A program made the position numbers and the translations under genes. The notes below the pieces were generated by a model, which ran no database searches, was not told the origin of the DNA, and saw only the letters and a program-made list of their open reading frames with translations. From Limanda limanda (Eukaryota > Chordata > Actinopteri > Pleuronectiformes > Pleuronectidae): a stretch of 64,000 bases of DNA. Shown here piece after piece: positions 52,683 to 63,212 of the stretch. Location of the stretch: contig NC_083645.1 of assembly GCF_963576545.1 (NCBI RefSeq), positions 5,232,930 to 5,296,929 of the forward strand, read 5' to 3'. Each line of letters begins with the position of its first letter. Position 1 is the stretch's first letter.

Positions 52683-52756
52683 CGTCCCTGGGTGGGCTTG
52701 AACCAACATCCTTTCGGTTAACAGCCGAACGCGCTAACCAATTGCGCCACAGAGAC
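52683..52756 (-). tRNA. tRNA-Asn-GTT: tRNA-Asn (GTT), G50>U (subtype O)
   Basis: Only G50>U. TTTT starts 7 nt past the 3' end. Confidence 0.82.
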
Positions 52757-52905
52757 CCACTTCCTGTAATCTGATAGGGGCGTGGCCTAAGACAGCTACC
52801 CTGATTTATATGTATTTGTTTGATCTTGTTTTCCAACCCTTCCCTCTGTTCACAGAAAGAAGATTGGTTTGCAAGATCAGACTACCTATGTCATGAAAGC
52901 ACATG

Positions 52906-52979
52906 CGTCCCTGGGTGGGCTTGAACCACCATCCTTTCGGTTAACAGCCGAACGCGCTAACCAATTGCGTCACAGAGAC
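52906..52979 (-). tRNA. tRNA-Asn-GTT: tRNA-Asn (GTT), G10>A (subtype L)
   Basis: Only G10>A. No TTTT before the next tRNA gene 149 bp downstream. Confidence 0.85.
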
Positions 52980-53294
52980 CTCCTTCCTTTAATCTGATAG
53001 GGGCGTGGCCTAAGACAGCTAACCCGATTTATATGGATTTGTTTGATCTCGTTTTGCACATTGCATTTACAAATAAAGCTTGTCAATGCAGAAGCTTGTT
53101 AAAGTCTCCTACTGGATTTTTCTAATTAAAAATAGATAACTAAGGACTTCTTGAAAGAACAGGTGTATAATGCTGTCTATTTCGTTGCCTGCTTGTTCCG
53201 TGAGTTTCATCATACAGTTTTCCAACCCTTCCCTCTGTTCACAGAAAGAAGATTGGTTTTCAAAATCAGACTACCTATGTCATGGAAGCACATG

Positions 53295-53368
53295 CGTCCC
53301 TGGGTGGGCTTGAACCACCATCCTTTCGGTTAACAGCCGAACGCACTAACCAATTGCGCCACAGAGAC
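53295..53368 (-). tRNA. tRNA-Asn-GTT: tRNA-Asn (GTT), C23>U (subtype J)
   Basis: C23>U leaves a G12-U23 wobble. Nearest TTTT is 29 nt past the 3' end. Confidence 0.9.
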
Positions 53369-53517
53369 CCACTTCCTGTAATCTGATAGGGGCGTGGCCT
53401 AAGACAGCTACCCTGATTTATATGTATTTGTTTGATCTTGTTTTCCAACCCTTCCCTCTGTTCGCAGAAAGAAGATTGGTTTGCAAGATCAGACTACCTA
53501 TGTCATGAAAGCACATG

Positions 53518-53591
53518 CGTCCCTGGGTGGGCTTGAACCACCATCCTTTTGGTTAACAGCCGAACGCACTAACCAATTGCGCCACAGAGAC
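53518..53591 (-). tRNA. tRNA-Asn-GTT: tRNA-Asn (GTT), C23>U and G41>A variant
   Basis: One wobble and one anticodon-stem mismatch. No TTTT before the next tRNA gene 149 bp downstream. Confidence 0.8.
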
Positions 53592-53905
53592 CCCTTACTT
53601 TTGTCTGATAGGGGAGTGGCCTAAGACAGCTACCCCGATTTATATGGATTTGTTTGATCTCGTTTTGCATATTGCATTTTCAATCAAAGCTTGTCAATAC
53701 AGAAGCTTCTTAAAGTGTCCTGCTGGATTTTTCTAATTAAAAATAGATAACTAAGGACTTTTTCAAAGAACAGGTGTGAAATGCTGTCTATTTCGCTGCC
53801 TTGTTGTTCCATGAGTTTCATCATATGTTTTTCCAACCCTTCCCTATGTTCACAGAAAGAAGATTAGTTTTCAAGATCAGACTACCTATGTCATGAAAGC
53901 ACATG

Positions 53906-53979
53906 CGTCCCTGGGTGGGCTTGAACCACCATCCTTTCGGTTAACAGCCGAACGCGCTAACCAATTGCGCCACAGAGAC
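53906..53979 (-). tRNA. tRNA-Asn-GTT: tRNA-Asn (GTT), consensus copy
   Basis: Matches the consensus. No TTTT in the first 100 nt downstream. Its flank is the one that elsewhere sits beside the truncated copies, so it may be the intact parent form. Confidence 0.95.
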
Positions 53980-54293
53980 CCCTTACTTTTGTCTGATAGG
54001 GGAGTGGCCTAAGACAGCTACCCCGATTTATATGGATTTGTTTGATCTCGTTTTGCATATTGCATTTTAAATCAAAGCTTGTCAATACAGAAGCTTCTTA
54101 AAGTGTCCTGCTGGATTTTTCTAATTAAAAATAGATAACTAAGGACTTCTTGAAAGAACAGGTGTAAAATGCTGTCTATTTCGCTGCCTTGTTGTTCCAT
54201 GACTTTCATCATATGTTTTTCCAACCCTTCCCTATGTTCACAGAAAGAAGATTAGTTTTCAAGATCAAACTAACTATTCTATAAAAGCACACG

Positions 54294-54367
54294 CGTCCCT
54301 GGGTGGGCTTGAACCACCATCCTTTCGGTTAACAGCCGAACACGCTATCCAATTGCGCCACAGAGAC
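54294..54367 (-). tRNA. tRNA-Asn-GTT: tRNA-Asn (GTT), C25>U and U20>A variant
   Basis: Same as the gene at 29604. TTTT starts 7 nt past the 3' end. Confidence 0.9.
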
Positions 54368-54516
54368 CCACTTCCTGTAATCTGATAGGGGCGTGGCCTA
54401 AGACAGCTACCCCGATTTATATGTATTTGTTTGATCTTGTTTTCCAACCCTTCCCTCTGTTCACAGAAAGAAGATTGGTTTGCAAGATCAGACTACCTAT
54501 GTCATGAAAGCACATG

Positions 54517-54590
54517 CATCCCTGGGTGGGCTTGAACCACCATCCTTTCGGTTAACAGCCGAACGCGCTAACCAATTGCGCCACAGAGAC
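54517..54590 (-). tRNA. tRNA-Asn-GTT: tRNA-Asn (GTT), C72>U variant
   Basis: C72>U leaves a G1-U72 wobble. No TTTT before the next tRNA gene 149 bp downstream. Confidence 0.88.
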
Positions 54591-54904
54591 CCCTTACTTT
54601 TGTCTGATAGGGGAGTGGCCTAAGACAGCTACCCCGATTTACATGGATTTGTTTGATCTGGTTTTGCATATTACATTTACAAATAAAGCTTGTCAATACA
54701 CAGGGTTCTTAAAGTCTCCTGCTGGATTTTTCTAATTAAAAATAGATAACTAAGGACTTCTTGAAAGAACAGGTGTATAATGCTGTCTATTTCGTTGCCT
54801 GCTTGCTCCATGAGTTTCACCATATGGCGTTCCAACCCTTCCCTATGTTCACAGAAAGAAGATTGGTTTTCAAGATCAAACTACCGCTTCTATAAAAGCA
54901 CATG

Positions 54905-54978
54905 CGTCCCTGGGTGGGCTTGAACCACCATCCTTTCGGTTAACAGCCGAACGCGCTAACCAATTGTGCCACAGAGAC
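54905..54978 (-). tRNA. tRNA-Asn-GTT: tRNA-Asn (GTT), G12>A (subtype M)
   Basis: Starts the third five-gene cassette. TTTT starts 7 nt past the 3' end. Confidence 0.85.
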
Positions 54979-55127
54979 CCACTTCCTGTAATCTGATAGG
55001 GGCGTGGCCTAAAACAGCTACCCCGATTCATATGTATTTGTTTGATCTTGTTTTCCAACCCTTCCCTCTGTTCACAGAAAGAAGATTGGTTTTCAAGATC
55101 AGACTACCTATGTCATGAAAGCACATG

Positions 55128-55201
55128 CGTCCCTGGATGGGCTTGAACCACCATCCTTTCGGTTAACAGCCGAATGCGCTAACCAATTGCGCCACAGAAA
55201 A
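55128..55201 (-). tRNA. tRNA-Asn-like (GTT), subtype H with TTTT at its 5' end
   Basis: G1>U, C3>U, G26>A, C64>U. No TTTT between its 3' end and the next gene. Confidence 0.68.
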
Positions 55202-55515
55202 CCCTTACTTTTGTCTGATAGGGGAGTGGCCTAAGACAGCTACCCTGATTTATATGTATTTGTTTGATCTCGTTTTGCATATTGCATTTTCAAACAAAGC
55301 TTGTCAAAACAGAAGGCTATTAATGTCTCCTGCTGGCTTATTCTAATTAAAAATTGATAACTAAGGACTTCTTGAAAGAACAGGTGTATAATGCTGTCTA
55401 TTTCGTTGCCTGCTTGTTCGATGATTTTCATCGTACGGTTTTCCAACCTTTCCCTATGGTCACAGAAAGAAGATTGGTTTTCAAGATCAAACTAACTATT
55501 CTATAAAAGCACATG

Positions 55516-55589
55516 CGTCCCTGGGTGGGCTTGAACCACCATCCTTTCGGTTAACAGCCGAACGCACTAACCAATTGCACCACAGAGAC
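55516..55589 (-). tRNA. tRNA-Asn-GTT: tRNA-Asn (GTT), C11>U and C23>U variant
   Basis: Two G-U wobbles in the D-stem. TTTT starts 7 nt past the 3' end. Confidence 0.85.
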
Positions 55590-55738
55590 CTCCTTCCTGT
55601 AATCTGATAGGGGCGTGGCCTAAGACAGCTACCCCGATTTATATGTATTTGTTTGATCTTGTTTTCCAACCCTTCCCTATGTTCACAGAAAGAAGATTAG
55701 TTTTCAAGATCAAACTAACTATTTTATAAAAGCACATG

Positions 55739-55812
55739 CGTCCCTGGGTGGGCTTGAACCAACATCCTTTCGGTTAACAGCCGAACGCGCTAACCAATTG
55801 CGCCACAGAGAC
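55739..55812 (-). tRNA. tRNA-Asn-GTT: tRNA-Asn (GTT), G50>U (subtype O)
   Basis: Only G50>U. TTTT starts 7 nt past the 3' end. Confidence 0.82.
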
Positions 55813-55961
55813 CCACTTCCTGTAATCTGATAGGGGCGTGGCCTAAGACAGCTACCCCGATTTATATGTATTTGTTTGATCTTGTTTTCCAACCCTTCCC
55901 TCTGTTCACAGAAAGAAGATTGGTTTGCAAGATCAGACTACCTATGTCATGAAAGCACATG

Positions 55962-56035
55962 CGTCCCTGGGTGGGCTTGAACCACCATCCTTTCGGTTAA
56001 CAGCCGAACGTGCTAACCAATTGCGCCACAGAGAC
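55962..56035 (-). tRNA. tRNA-Asn-GTT: tRNA-Asn (GTT), G24>A (subtype G)
   Basis: G24>A breaks the 11:24 pair. No TTTT before the next tRNA gene 149 bp downstream. Confidence 0.85.
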
Positions 56036-56349
56036 CCCTTACTTTTGTCTGATAGGGGAGTGGCCTAAGACAGCTACCCCGATTTATATGGATTTGTTTG
56101 ATCTCGTTTTGCATATTGCATTTTCAATCAAAGCTTGTCAATACAGAAGCTTCTTAAAGTGTCCTGCTGGATTTTTCTAATTAAAAATAGATAACTAAGG
56201 ACTTTTTCAAAGAACAGGTGTGAAATGCTGTCTATTTCGCTGCCTTGTTGTTCCATGAGTTTCATCATATGTTTTTCCAACCCTTCCCTATGTTCACAGA
56301 AAGAAGATTAGTTTTCAAGATCAGACTACCTATGTCATGAAAGCACATG

Positions 56350-56400
56350 CGTCCCTGGGTGGGCTTGAACCACCATCCTTTCGGTTAACAGCCGAACGCG
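56350..56400 (-). pseudogene. truncated tRNA-Asn, 3' part only
   Basis: Same breakpoint as at 6477. Confidence 0.9.
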
Positions 56401-56494
56401 TGAGTTTCATCATACAGTTTTCCAACCCTTCCCTCTGTTCACAGAAAGAAGATTGGTTTTCAAAATCAGACTACCTATGTCATGAAAGCACATG

Positions 56495-56568
56495 CGTCCC
56501 TGGGTGGGCTTGAACCACCATCCTTTCAGTTAACAGCCGAACGCGCTAACCAATTGCGCCACAGAGAC
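56495..56568 (-). tRNA. tRNA-Asn-GTT: tRNA-Asn (GTT), C40>U (subtype S)
   Basis: Only C40>U. Nearest TTTT is 29 nt past the 3' end. Confidence 0.9.
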
Positions 56569-56882
56569 CCCTTACTTTTGTCTGATAGGGGAGTGGCCTA
56601 AGACAGCTACCCCGATTTATATGGATTTGTTTGATCTCGTTTTGCATATTGCATTTTAAATCAAAGCTTGTCAATACAGAAGCTTCTTAAAGTGTCCTGC
56701 TGGATTTTTGTAATTAAAAATAGATAACTAAGGACTTCTTGAAAGAACAGGTGTAAAATGCTGTCTATTTCGCTGCCTTGTTGTTCCATGAGTTTCATCA
56801 TATGTTTTTCCAACCCTTCCCTATGTTCACAGAAAGAAGATTAGTTTTCAAGATCAGACTACCTATGTCATGAAAGCACATG

Positions 56883-56933
56883 CGTCCCTGGGTGGGCTTG
56901 AACCACCATCCTTTCGGTTAACAGCCGAACGCG
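56883..56933 (-). pseudogene. truncated tRNA-Asn, 3' part only
   Basis: Same breakpoint as at 6477; tandem duplicate of 56350 with a 533-bp period. Confidence 0.9.
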
Positions 56934-57027
56934 TGAGTTTCATCATACAGTTTTCCAACCCTTCCCTCTGTTCACAGAAAGAAGATTGGTTTTCAAAATC
57001 AGACTACCTATGTCATGAAAGCACATG

Positions 57028-57101
57028 CGTCCCTGGGTGGGCTTGAACCACCATCCTTTCAGTTAACAGCCGAACGCGCTAACCAATTGCGCCACAGAGA
57101 C
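57028..57101 (-). tRNA. tRNA-Asn-GTT: tRNA-Asn (GTT), C40>U (subtype S)
   Basis: Only C40>U. Nearest TTTT is 29 nt past the 3' end. Confidence 0.9.
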
Positions 57102-57415
57102 CCCTTACTTTTGTCTGATAGGGGAGTGGCCTAAGACAGCTACCCCGATTTATATGGATTTGTTTGATCTCGTTTTGCATATTGCATTTTAAATCAAAGC
57201 TTGTCAATACAGAAGCTTCTTAAAGTGTCCTGCTGGATTTTTGTAATTAAAAATAGATAACTAAGGACTTCTTGAAAGAACAGGTGTAAAATGCTGTCTA
57301 TTTCGCTGCCTTGTTGTTCCATGAGTTTCATCATATGTTTTTCCAACCCTTCCCTATGTTCACAGAAAGAATATTAGTTTTCAAGATCAAACTAACTATT
57401 CTATAAAAGCACACG

Positions 57416-57489
57416 CGTCCCTGGGTGGGCTTGAACCACCATCCTTTCGGTTAACAGCCGAACACGCTAACCAATTGCGCCACAGAGAC
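57416..57489 (-). tRNA. tRNA-Asn-GTT: tRNA-Asn (GTT), C25>U (subtype C)
   Basis: Only C25>U. TTTT starts 7 nt past the 3' end. Confidence 0.92.
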
Positions 57490-57638
57490 CCACTTCCTGT
57501 AATCTGATAGGGGCGTGGCCTAAGACAGCTACCCCGATTTATATGTATTTGTTTGATCTTGTTTTCCAACCCTTCCCTCTGTTTACAGAAAGAAGATTGG
57601 TTTGCAAGATCAGACTACCTATGTCATGAAAGCACATG

Positions 57639-57712
57639 CGTCCCTGGGTGGGCTTGAACCACCATCCTTTCGGTTAACAGCCGAACGCGCTAACCAATTG
57701 CGCCACAGAGAC
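57639..57712 (-). tRNA. tRNA-Asn-GTT: tRNA-Asn (GTT), consensus copy
   Basis: Matches the consensus. No TTTT before the next tRNA gene 149 bp downstream. Confidence 0.95.
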
Positions 57713-58026
57713 CCCTTACTTTTGTCTGATAGGGGAGTGGCCTAAGACAGCTACCCCGATTTACATGGATTTGTTTGATCTGGTTTTGCATATTACATTT
57801 ACAAATAAAGCTTGTCAATACACAGGGTTCTTAAAGTCTCCTGCTGGATTTTTCTAATTAAAAATAGATAACTAAGGACTTCTTGAAAGAACAGGTGAAT
57901 AATGCTGTCTATTTCGTTGCCTGCTTGCTCCATGAGTTTCACCATATGGCGTTCCAACCCTTCCCTATGTTCACAGAAAGAAGATTGGTTTTCAAGATCA
58001 AACTACCGCTTCTATAAAAGCACATG

Positions 58027-58100
58027 CGTCCCTGGGTGGGCTTGAACCACCATCCTTTCGGTTAACAGCCGAACGCGCTAACCAATTGTGCCACAGAGAC
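58027..58100 (-). tRNA. tRNA-Asn-GTT: tRNA-Asn (GTT), G12>A (subtype M)
   Basis: Starts the fourth five-gene cassette. TTTT starts 7 nt past the 3' end. Confidence 0.85.
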
Positions 58101-58249
58101 CCACTTCCTGTAATCTGATAGGGGCGTGGCCTAAAACAGCTACCCCGATTCATATGTATTTGTTTGATCTTGTTTTCCAACCCTTCCCTCTGTTCACAGA
58201 AAGAAGATTGGTTTTCAAGATCAGACTACCTATGTCATGAAAGCACATG

Positions 58250-58323
58250 CGTCCCTGGATGGGCTTGAACCACCATCCTTTCGGTTAACAGCCGAATGCG
58301 CTAACCAATTGCGCCACAGAAAA
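58250..58323 (-). tRNA. tRNA-Asn-like (GTT), subtype H with TTTT at its 5' end
   Basis: G1>U, C3>U, G26>A, C64>U. No TTTT between its 3' end and the next gene. Confidence 0.68.
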
Positions 58324-58637
58324 CCCTTACTTTTGTCTGATAGGGGAGTGGCCTAAGACAGCTACCCTGATTTATATGTATTTGTTTGATCTCGTTTTGC
58401 ATATTGCATTTTCAAACAAAGCTTGTCAAAACAGAAGGCTATTAATGTCTCCTGCTGGCTTATTCTAATTAAAAATTGATAACTAAGGACTTCTTGAAAG
58501 AACAGGTGTATAATGCTGTCTATTTCGTTGCCTGCTTGTTCCATGATTTTCATCGTACGGTTTTCCAACCTTTCCCTATGGTCACAGAAAGAAGATTGGT
58601 TTTCAAGATCAAACTAACTATTCTATAAAAGCACATG

Positions 58638-58711
58638 CGTCCCTGGTTGGGCTTGAACCACCATCCTTTCGGTTAACAGCCGAACGCGCTAACCAATTGC
58701 ACCACAGAGAC
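58638..58711 (-). tRNA. tRNA-Asn-GTT: tRNA-Asn (GTT), C11>U and C64>A variant
   Basis: Subtype N; C64>A breaks the 50:64 pair. TTTT starts 7 nt past the 3' end. Confidence 0.8.
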
Positions 58712-58860
58712 CTCCTTCCTGTAATCTGATAGGGGCGTGGCCTAAGACAGCTACCCCGATTTATATGTATTTGTTTGATCTTGTTTTCCAACCCTTCCCT
58801 ATGTTCACAGAAAGAAGATTAGTTTTCAAGATCAAACTAACTATTTTATAAAAGCACAAG

Positions 58861-58934
58861 CGTCCCTGGGTGGGCTTGAACCAACATCCTTTCGGTTAAC
58901 AGCCGAACGCGCTAACCAATTGCGCCACAGAGAC
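58861..58934 (-). tRNA. tRNA-Asn-GTT: tRNA-Asn (GTT), G50>U (subtype O)
   Basis: Only G50>U. TTTT starts 7 nt past the 3' end. Confidence 0.82.
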
Positions 58935-59083
58935 CTACTTCCTGTAATCTGATAGGGGCGTGGCCTAAGACAGCTACCCCGATTTATATGTATTTGTTTG
59001 ATCTTGTTTTCCAACCCTTCCCTCTGTTCACACAAAGAAGATTGGTTTGCAAGATCAGACTACCTATGTCATGAAAGCACATG

Positions 59084-59157
59084 CGTCCCTGGGTGGGCTT
59101 GAACCACCATCCTTTCGGTTAACAGCCGAACGCGCTAACCAATTGCGTCACAGAGAC
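59084..59157 (-). tRNA. tRNA-Asn-GTT: tRNA-Asn (GTT), G10>A (subtype L)
   Basis: Only G10>A. No TTTT before the next tRNA gene 149 bp downstream. Confidence 0.85.
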
Positions 59158-59472
59158 CTCCTTCCTTTAATCTGATAGGGGCGTGGCCTAAGACAGCTAA
59201 CCCGATTTATATGGATTTGTTTGATCTCGTTTTGCATATTGCATTTTTAATCAAAGCTTTTCAATACAGAAGCTTCTTAAAGTGTCCTGCTGGATTTTTC
59301 TAATTAAAAATAGATAACTAAGGACTTCTTGAAAGAACAGGTGTAAAAGGCTGTCTATTTCGCTGCCTTGTTGTTCCATGAGTTTCATCATATGTTTTTC
59401 CAACCCTTCCCTCTGTTCACAGAAAGAAGATTGGTTTGCAAGATCAGACTACCTATGTCATGAAAGCACATG

Positions 59473-59546
59473 CGTCCCTGGGTGGGCTTGAACCACCATC
59501 CTTTCGGTTAACAGCCGAACGCGCTAACCAATTGCGTCACAGAGAC
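59473..59546 (-). tRNA. tRNA-Asn-GTT: tRNA-Asn (GTT), G10>A (subtype L)
   Basis: Only G10>A. No TTTT in the first 100 nt downstream. Confidence 0.85.
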
Positions 59547-59861
59547 CTCCTTTCTTTAATCTGATAGGGGCGTGGCCTAAGACAGCTAACCCGATTTATA
59601 TGGATTTGTTTGATCTCGTTTTGCATATTGCATTTACAAATAAAGCTTGTCAATGCAGAAGCTTGTTAAAGTCTCCTACTGGATTTTTCTAATTAAAAAT
59701 AGATAACTAAGGACTTCTTCAAAGAACAGGTGTAAAATGCTGTCTATTTCGCTGCCTTGTTGTTCCATGAGTTTTATCATATGTTTTTCCAACCCTTCCC
59801 TATGTTCACAGAAAGAAGATTAGTTTTCAAGATCAAACTAACTATTCTATAAAAGCACATG

Positions 59862-59935
59862 CGTCCCTGGGTGGGCTTGAACCACCATCCTTTCGGTTAA
59901 CAGCCGAACGAGCTAACCAATTGCGCCACAGAGAC
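59862..59935 (-). tRNA. tRNA-Asn-GTT: tRNA-Asn (GTT), G24>U (subtype I)
   Basis: Only G24>U. TTTT starts 7 nt past the 3' end. Confidence 0.85.
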
Positions 59936-60249
59936 CCCTTACTTTTGTCTGATAGGGGAGTGGCCTAAGACAGCTACCCCGATTTACATGGATTTGTTTG
60001 ATCTGGTTTTGCATATTACATTTACAAATAAAGCTTGTCAATACACAGGGTTCTTAAAGTCTCCTGCTGGATTTTTCTAATTAAAAATAGATAACTAAGG
60101 ACTTCTTGAAAGAACAGGTGTATAATGCTGTCTATTTCGTTGCCTGCTTGCTCCATGAGTTTCACCATATGGCGTTCCAACCCTTCCCTATGTTCACAGA
60201 AAGAAGATTGGTTTTCAAGATCAAACTACCGCTTCTATAAAAGCACATG

Positions 60250-60323
60250 CGTCCCTGGGTGGGCTTGAACCACCATCCTTTCGGTTAACAGCCGAACGCG
60301 CTAACCAATTGTGCCACAGAGAC
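60250..60323 (-). tRNA. tRNA-Asn-GTT: tRNA-Asn (GTT), G12>A (subtype M)
   Basis: Only G12>A. TTTT starts 7 nt past the 3' end. Confidence 0.85.
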
Positions 60324-60472
60324 CCACTTCCTGTAATCTGATAGGGGCGTGGCCTAAAACAGCTACCCTGATTCATATGTATTTGTTTGATCTTGTTTTC
60401 CAACCCTTCCCTCTGTTCACAGAAAGAAGAATGGTTTTCAAAATCAGACTTCTTATGTCATGAAAGCACATG

Positions 60473-60546
60473 CGTCCATGGGTGGGCTTGAACCACCATC
60501 CTTTCGGTTAACAGCCGAACGCGCCAACCAATTGCGCCACAGAGAC
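60473..60546 (-). tRNA. tRNA-Asn-GTT: tRNA-Asn (GTT), A21>G and G68>U variant
   Basis: Same as the gene at 47535. Nearest TTTT is 29 nt past the 3' end. Confidence 0.75.
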
Positions 60547-60860
60547 CCCTTACTTTTGTCTGATAGGGGAGTGGCCTAACACAGCTACCCCGATTTATAT
60601 GGATTTGTTTGATCTCGTTTTGCATATTGCATTTTAAATAAAAGCTTGTCAATACAGAAGCTTCTTAACGTGTCCTGCTGGATTTTTCTAATTAAAAATA
60701 GATAACTAAGGACTTTTTCAAAGAACAGGTGTGAAATGCTGTCTATTTCGCTGCCTTGTTGTTCCATGAGTTTCATCATATGTTTTTCCAACCCTTCCCT
60801 ATGTTCACAGAAAGAAGATTAGTTTTCAAGATCAGACTACCTATGTCATGAAAGCACATG

Positions 60861-60933
60861 CGTCCCTGGGTGGGCTTGAACCACCATCCTTTCGGTTAAC
60901 AGCCGAACTCGTAACCAATTGCGCCACAGAGAC
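60861..60933 (-). tRNA. tRNA-Asn-like (GTT), D-arm one-base deletion, possible pseudogene
   Basis: 73 nt: one base lost from the 3' D-stem strand together with C25>A, so the D-stem cannot form normally. No TTTT in the first 100 nt downstream. Confidence 0.65.
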
Positions 60934-61247
60934 CCCTTACTTTTGTCTGATAGGGGAGTGGCCTAAGACAGCTACCCCGATTTATATGGATTTGTTTGAT
61001 CTCGTTTTGCATATTGCATTTTAAATCAAAGCTTGTCAATACAGAAGCTTCTTAAAGTGTCCTGCTGGATTTTTCTAATTAAAAATAGATAACTAAGGAC
61101 TTCTTGAAAGAACAGGTGTAAAATGCTGTCTATTTCGCTGCCTTGTTGTTCCATGAGTTTCATCATATGTTTTTCCAACCCTTCCCTATGTTCACAGAAA
61201 GAAGATTAGTTTTCAAAATCAAACTAACTATTCTATAAAAGCACACG

Positions 61248-61321
61248 CGTCCCTGGGTGGGCTTGAACCACCATCCTTTCGGTTAACAGCCGAACACGCT
61301 AACCAATTGCGCCACAGAGAC
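61248..61321 (-). tRNA. tRNA-Asn-GTT: tRNA-Asn (GTT), C25>U (subtype C)
   Basis: Only C25>U. TTTT starts 7 nt past the 3' end. Confidence 0.92.
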
Positions 61322-61470
61322 CCACTTCCTGTAATCTGATAGGGGCGTGGCCTAAGACAGCTACCCCGATTTATATGTATTTGTTTGATCTTGTTTTCCA
61401 ACCCTTCCCTCTGTTCACAGAAAGAAGATTGGTTTGCAAGATCAGACTACCTATGTCATGAAAGCACATG

Positions 61471-61544
61471 CGTCCCTGGGTGGGCTTGAACCACCATCCT
61501 TTCGGTTAACAGCCGAACGCGCTAACCAATTGCGCCACAGAGAC
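61471..61544 (-). tRNA. tRNA-Asn-GTT: tRNA-Asn (GTT), consensus copy
   Basis: Matches the consensus. No TTTT before the next tRNA gene 149 bp downstream. Confidence 0.95.
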
Positions 61545-61858
61545 CCCTTACTTTTGTCTGATAGGGGAGTGGCCTAAGACAGCTACCCCGATTTACATGG
61601 ATTTGTTTGATCTGGTTTTGCATATTACATTTACAAATAAAGCTTGTCAATACACAGGGTTCTTAAAGTCTCCTGCTGGATTTTTCTAATTAAAAATAGA
61701 TAACTAAGGACTTCTTGAAAGAACAGGTGTATAATGCTGTCTATTTCGTTGCCTGCTTGCTCCATGAGTTTCACCATATGGCGTTCCAACCCTTCCCTAT
61801 GTTCACAGAAAGAAGATTGGTTTTCAAGATCAAACTACCGCTTCTATAAAAGCACATG

Positions 61859-61932
61859 CGTCCCTGGGTGGGCTTGAACCACCATCCTTTCGGTTAACAG
61901 CCGAACGCGCTAACCAATTGTGCCACAGAGAC
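61859..61932 (-). tRNA. tRNA-Asn-GTT: tRNA-Asn (GTT), G12>A (subtype M)
   Basis: Starts the fifth five-gene cassette. TTTT starts 7 nt past the 3' end. Confidence 0.85.
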
Positions 61933-62081
61933 CCACTTCCTGTAATCTGATAGGGGCGTGGCCTAAAACAGCTACCCCGATTCATATGTATTTGTTTGAT
62001 CTTGTTTTCCAACCCTTCCCTCTGTTCACAGAAAGAAGATTGGTTTTCAAGATCAGACTACCTATGTCATGAAAGCACATG

Positions 62082-62155
62082 CGTCCCTGGATGGGCTTGA
62101 ACCACCATCCTTTCGGTTAACAGCCGAATGCGCTAACCAATTGCGCCACAGAAAA
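62082..62155 (-). tRNA. tRNA-Asn-like (GTT), subtype H with TTTT at its 5' end
   Basis: G1>U, C3>U, G26>A, C64>U. No TTTT between its 3' end and the next gene. Confidence 0.68.
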
Positions 62156-62469
62156 CCCTTACTTTTGTCTGATAGGGGAGTGGCCTAAGACAGCTACCCT
62201 GATTTATATGTATTTGTTTGATCTCGTTTTGCATATTGCATTTTCAAACAAAGCTTGTCAAAACAGAAGGCTATTAATGTCTCCTGCTGGCTTATTCTAA
62301 TTAAAAATTGATAACTAAGGACTTCTTGAAAGAACAGGTGTATAATGCTGTCTATTTCGTTGCCTGCTTGTTCGATGATTTTCATCGTACGGTTTTCCAA
62401 CCTTTCCCTATGGTCACAGAAAGAAGATTGGTTTTCAAGATCAAACTAACTATTCTATAAAAGCACATG

Positions 62470-62543
62470 CGTCCCTGGGTGGGCTTGAACCACCATCCTT
62501 TCGGTTAACAGCCGAACGCACTAACCAATTGCACCACAGAGAC
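62470..62543 (-). tRNA. tRNA-Asn-GTT: tRNA-Asn (GTT), C11>U and C23>U variant
   Basis: Two D-stem wobbles. TTTT starts 7 nt past the 3' end. Confidence 0.85.
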
Positions 62544-62692
62544 CTCCTTCCTGTAATCTGATAGGGGCGTGGCCTAAGACAGCTACCCCGATTTATATGT
62601 ATTTGTTTGATCTTGTTTTCCAACCCTTCCCTATGTTCACAGAAAGAAGATTAGTTTTCAAGATCAAACTAACTATTTTATAAAAGCACATG

Positions 62693-62766
62693 CGTCCCTG
62701 GGTGGGCTTGAACCAACATCCTTTCGGTTAACAGCCGAACGCGCTAACCAATTGCGCCACAGAGAC
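62693..62766 (-). tRNA. tRNA-Asn-GTT: tRNA-Asn (GTT), G50>U (subtype O)
   Basis: Only G50>U. TTTT starts 7 nt past the 3' end; it closes a run of four genes with no internal TTTT. Confidence 0.82.
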
Positions 62767-62915
62767 CCACTTCCTGTAATCTGATAGGGGCGTGGCCTAA
62801 GACAGCTACCCCGATTTATATGTATTTGTTTGATCTTGTTTTCCAACCCTTCCCTCTGTTCACAGAAAGAAGATTGGTTTGCAAGATCAGACTACCTATG
62901 TCATGAAAGCACATG

Positions 62916-62989
62916 CGTCCCTGGGTGGGCTTGAACCACCATCCTTTCGGTTAACAGCCGAACGCGCTAACCAATTGCGTCACAGAGAC
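62916..62989 (-). tRNA. tRNA-Asn-GTT: tRNA-Asn (GTT), G10>A (subtype L)
   Basis: Only G10>A. No TTTT before the next tRNA gene 149 bp downstream. Confidence 0.85.
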
Positions 62990-63138
62990 CTCCTTCCTTT
63001 AATCTGATAGGGGCGTGGCCTAAGACAGCTAACCCGATTTATATGTATTTGTTTGATCTTGTTTTCCAACCATTCCCTCTGTATACAGAAAGAAGATTGG
63101 TTTGCAAGATCAGACTATCTATGTCATGAAAGCACATG

Positions 63139-63212
63139 CGTCCCTGGGTGGGCTTGAACCACCATCCTTTCGGTTAACAGCCGAACGCGCTAACCAATTG
63201 CGCCACAGAGAC
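63139..63212 (-). tRNA. tRNA-Asn-GTT: tRNA-Asn (GTT), consensus copy
   Basis: Matches the consensus. No TTTT before the next tRNA gene 149 bp downstream. Confidence 0.95.

Larger units (their letters stand above)
56350..57415. repeat. 533-bp tandem duplication of a truncated plus an intact tRNA
   Basis: The pair at 56350 and 56495 repeats at 56883 and 57028. Confidence 0.88.
61859..62989. repeat. five-gene cassette (M-H-N-O-L), fifth copy
   Basis: The ordered set G12>A, subtype H, C11>U, G50>U, then G10>A or G24>A, also starts at 45312, 51844, 54905 and 58027. A partial N-O-L form starts at 38048. Confidence 0.85.

Noticed and set aside
2069..62400. Recurring minus-strand reading frames of about 60-134 codons, many with a common peptide ending YAKRDQTNPYKSG
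   Set aside because: They lie in tRNA spacers and across tRNA genes and recur because the units recur. Most units break the frame by a stop or an indel, and the differences are largely amino-acid changing, so I see no sign of coding selection.
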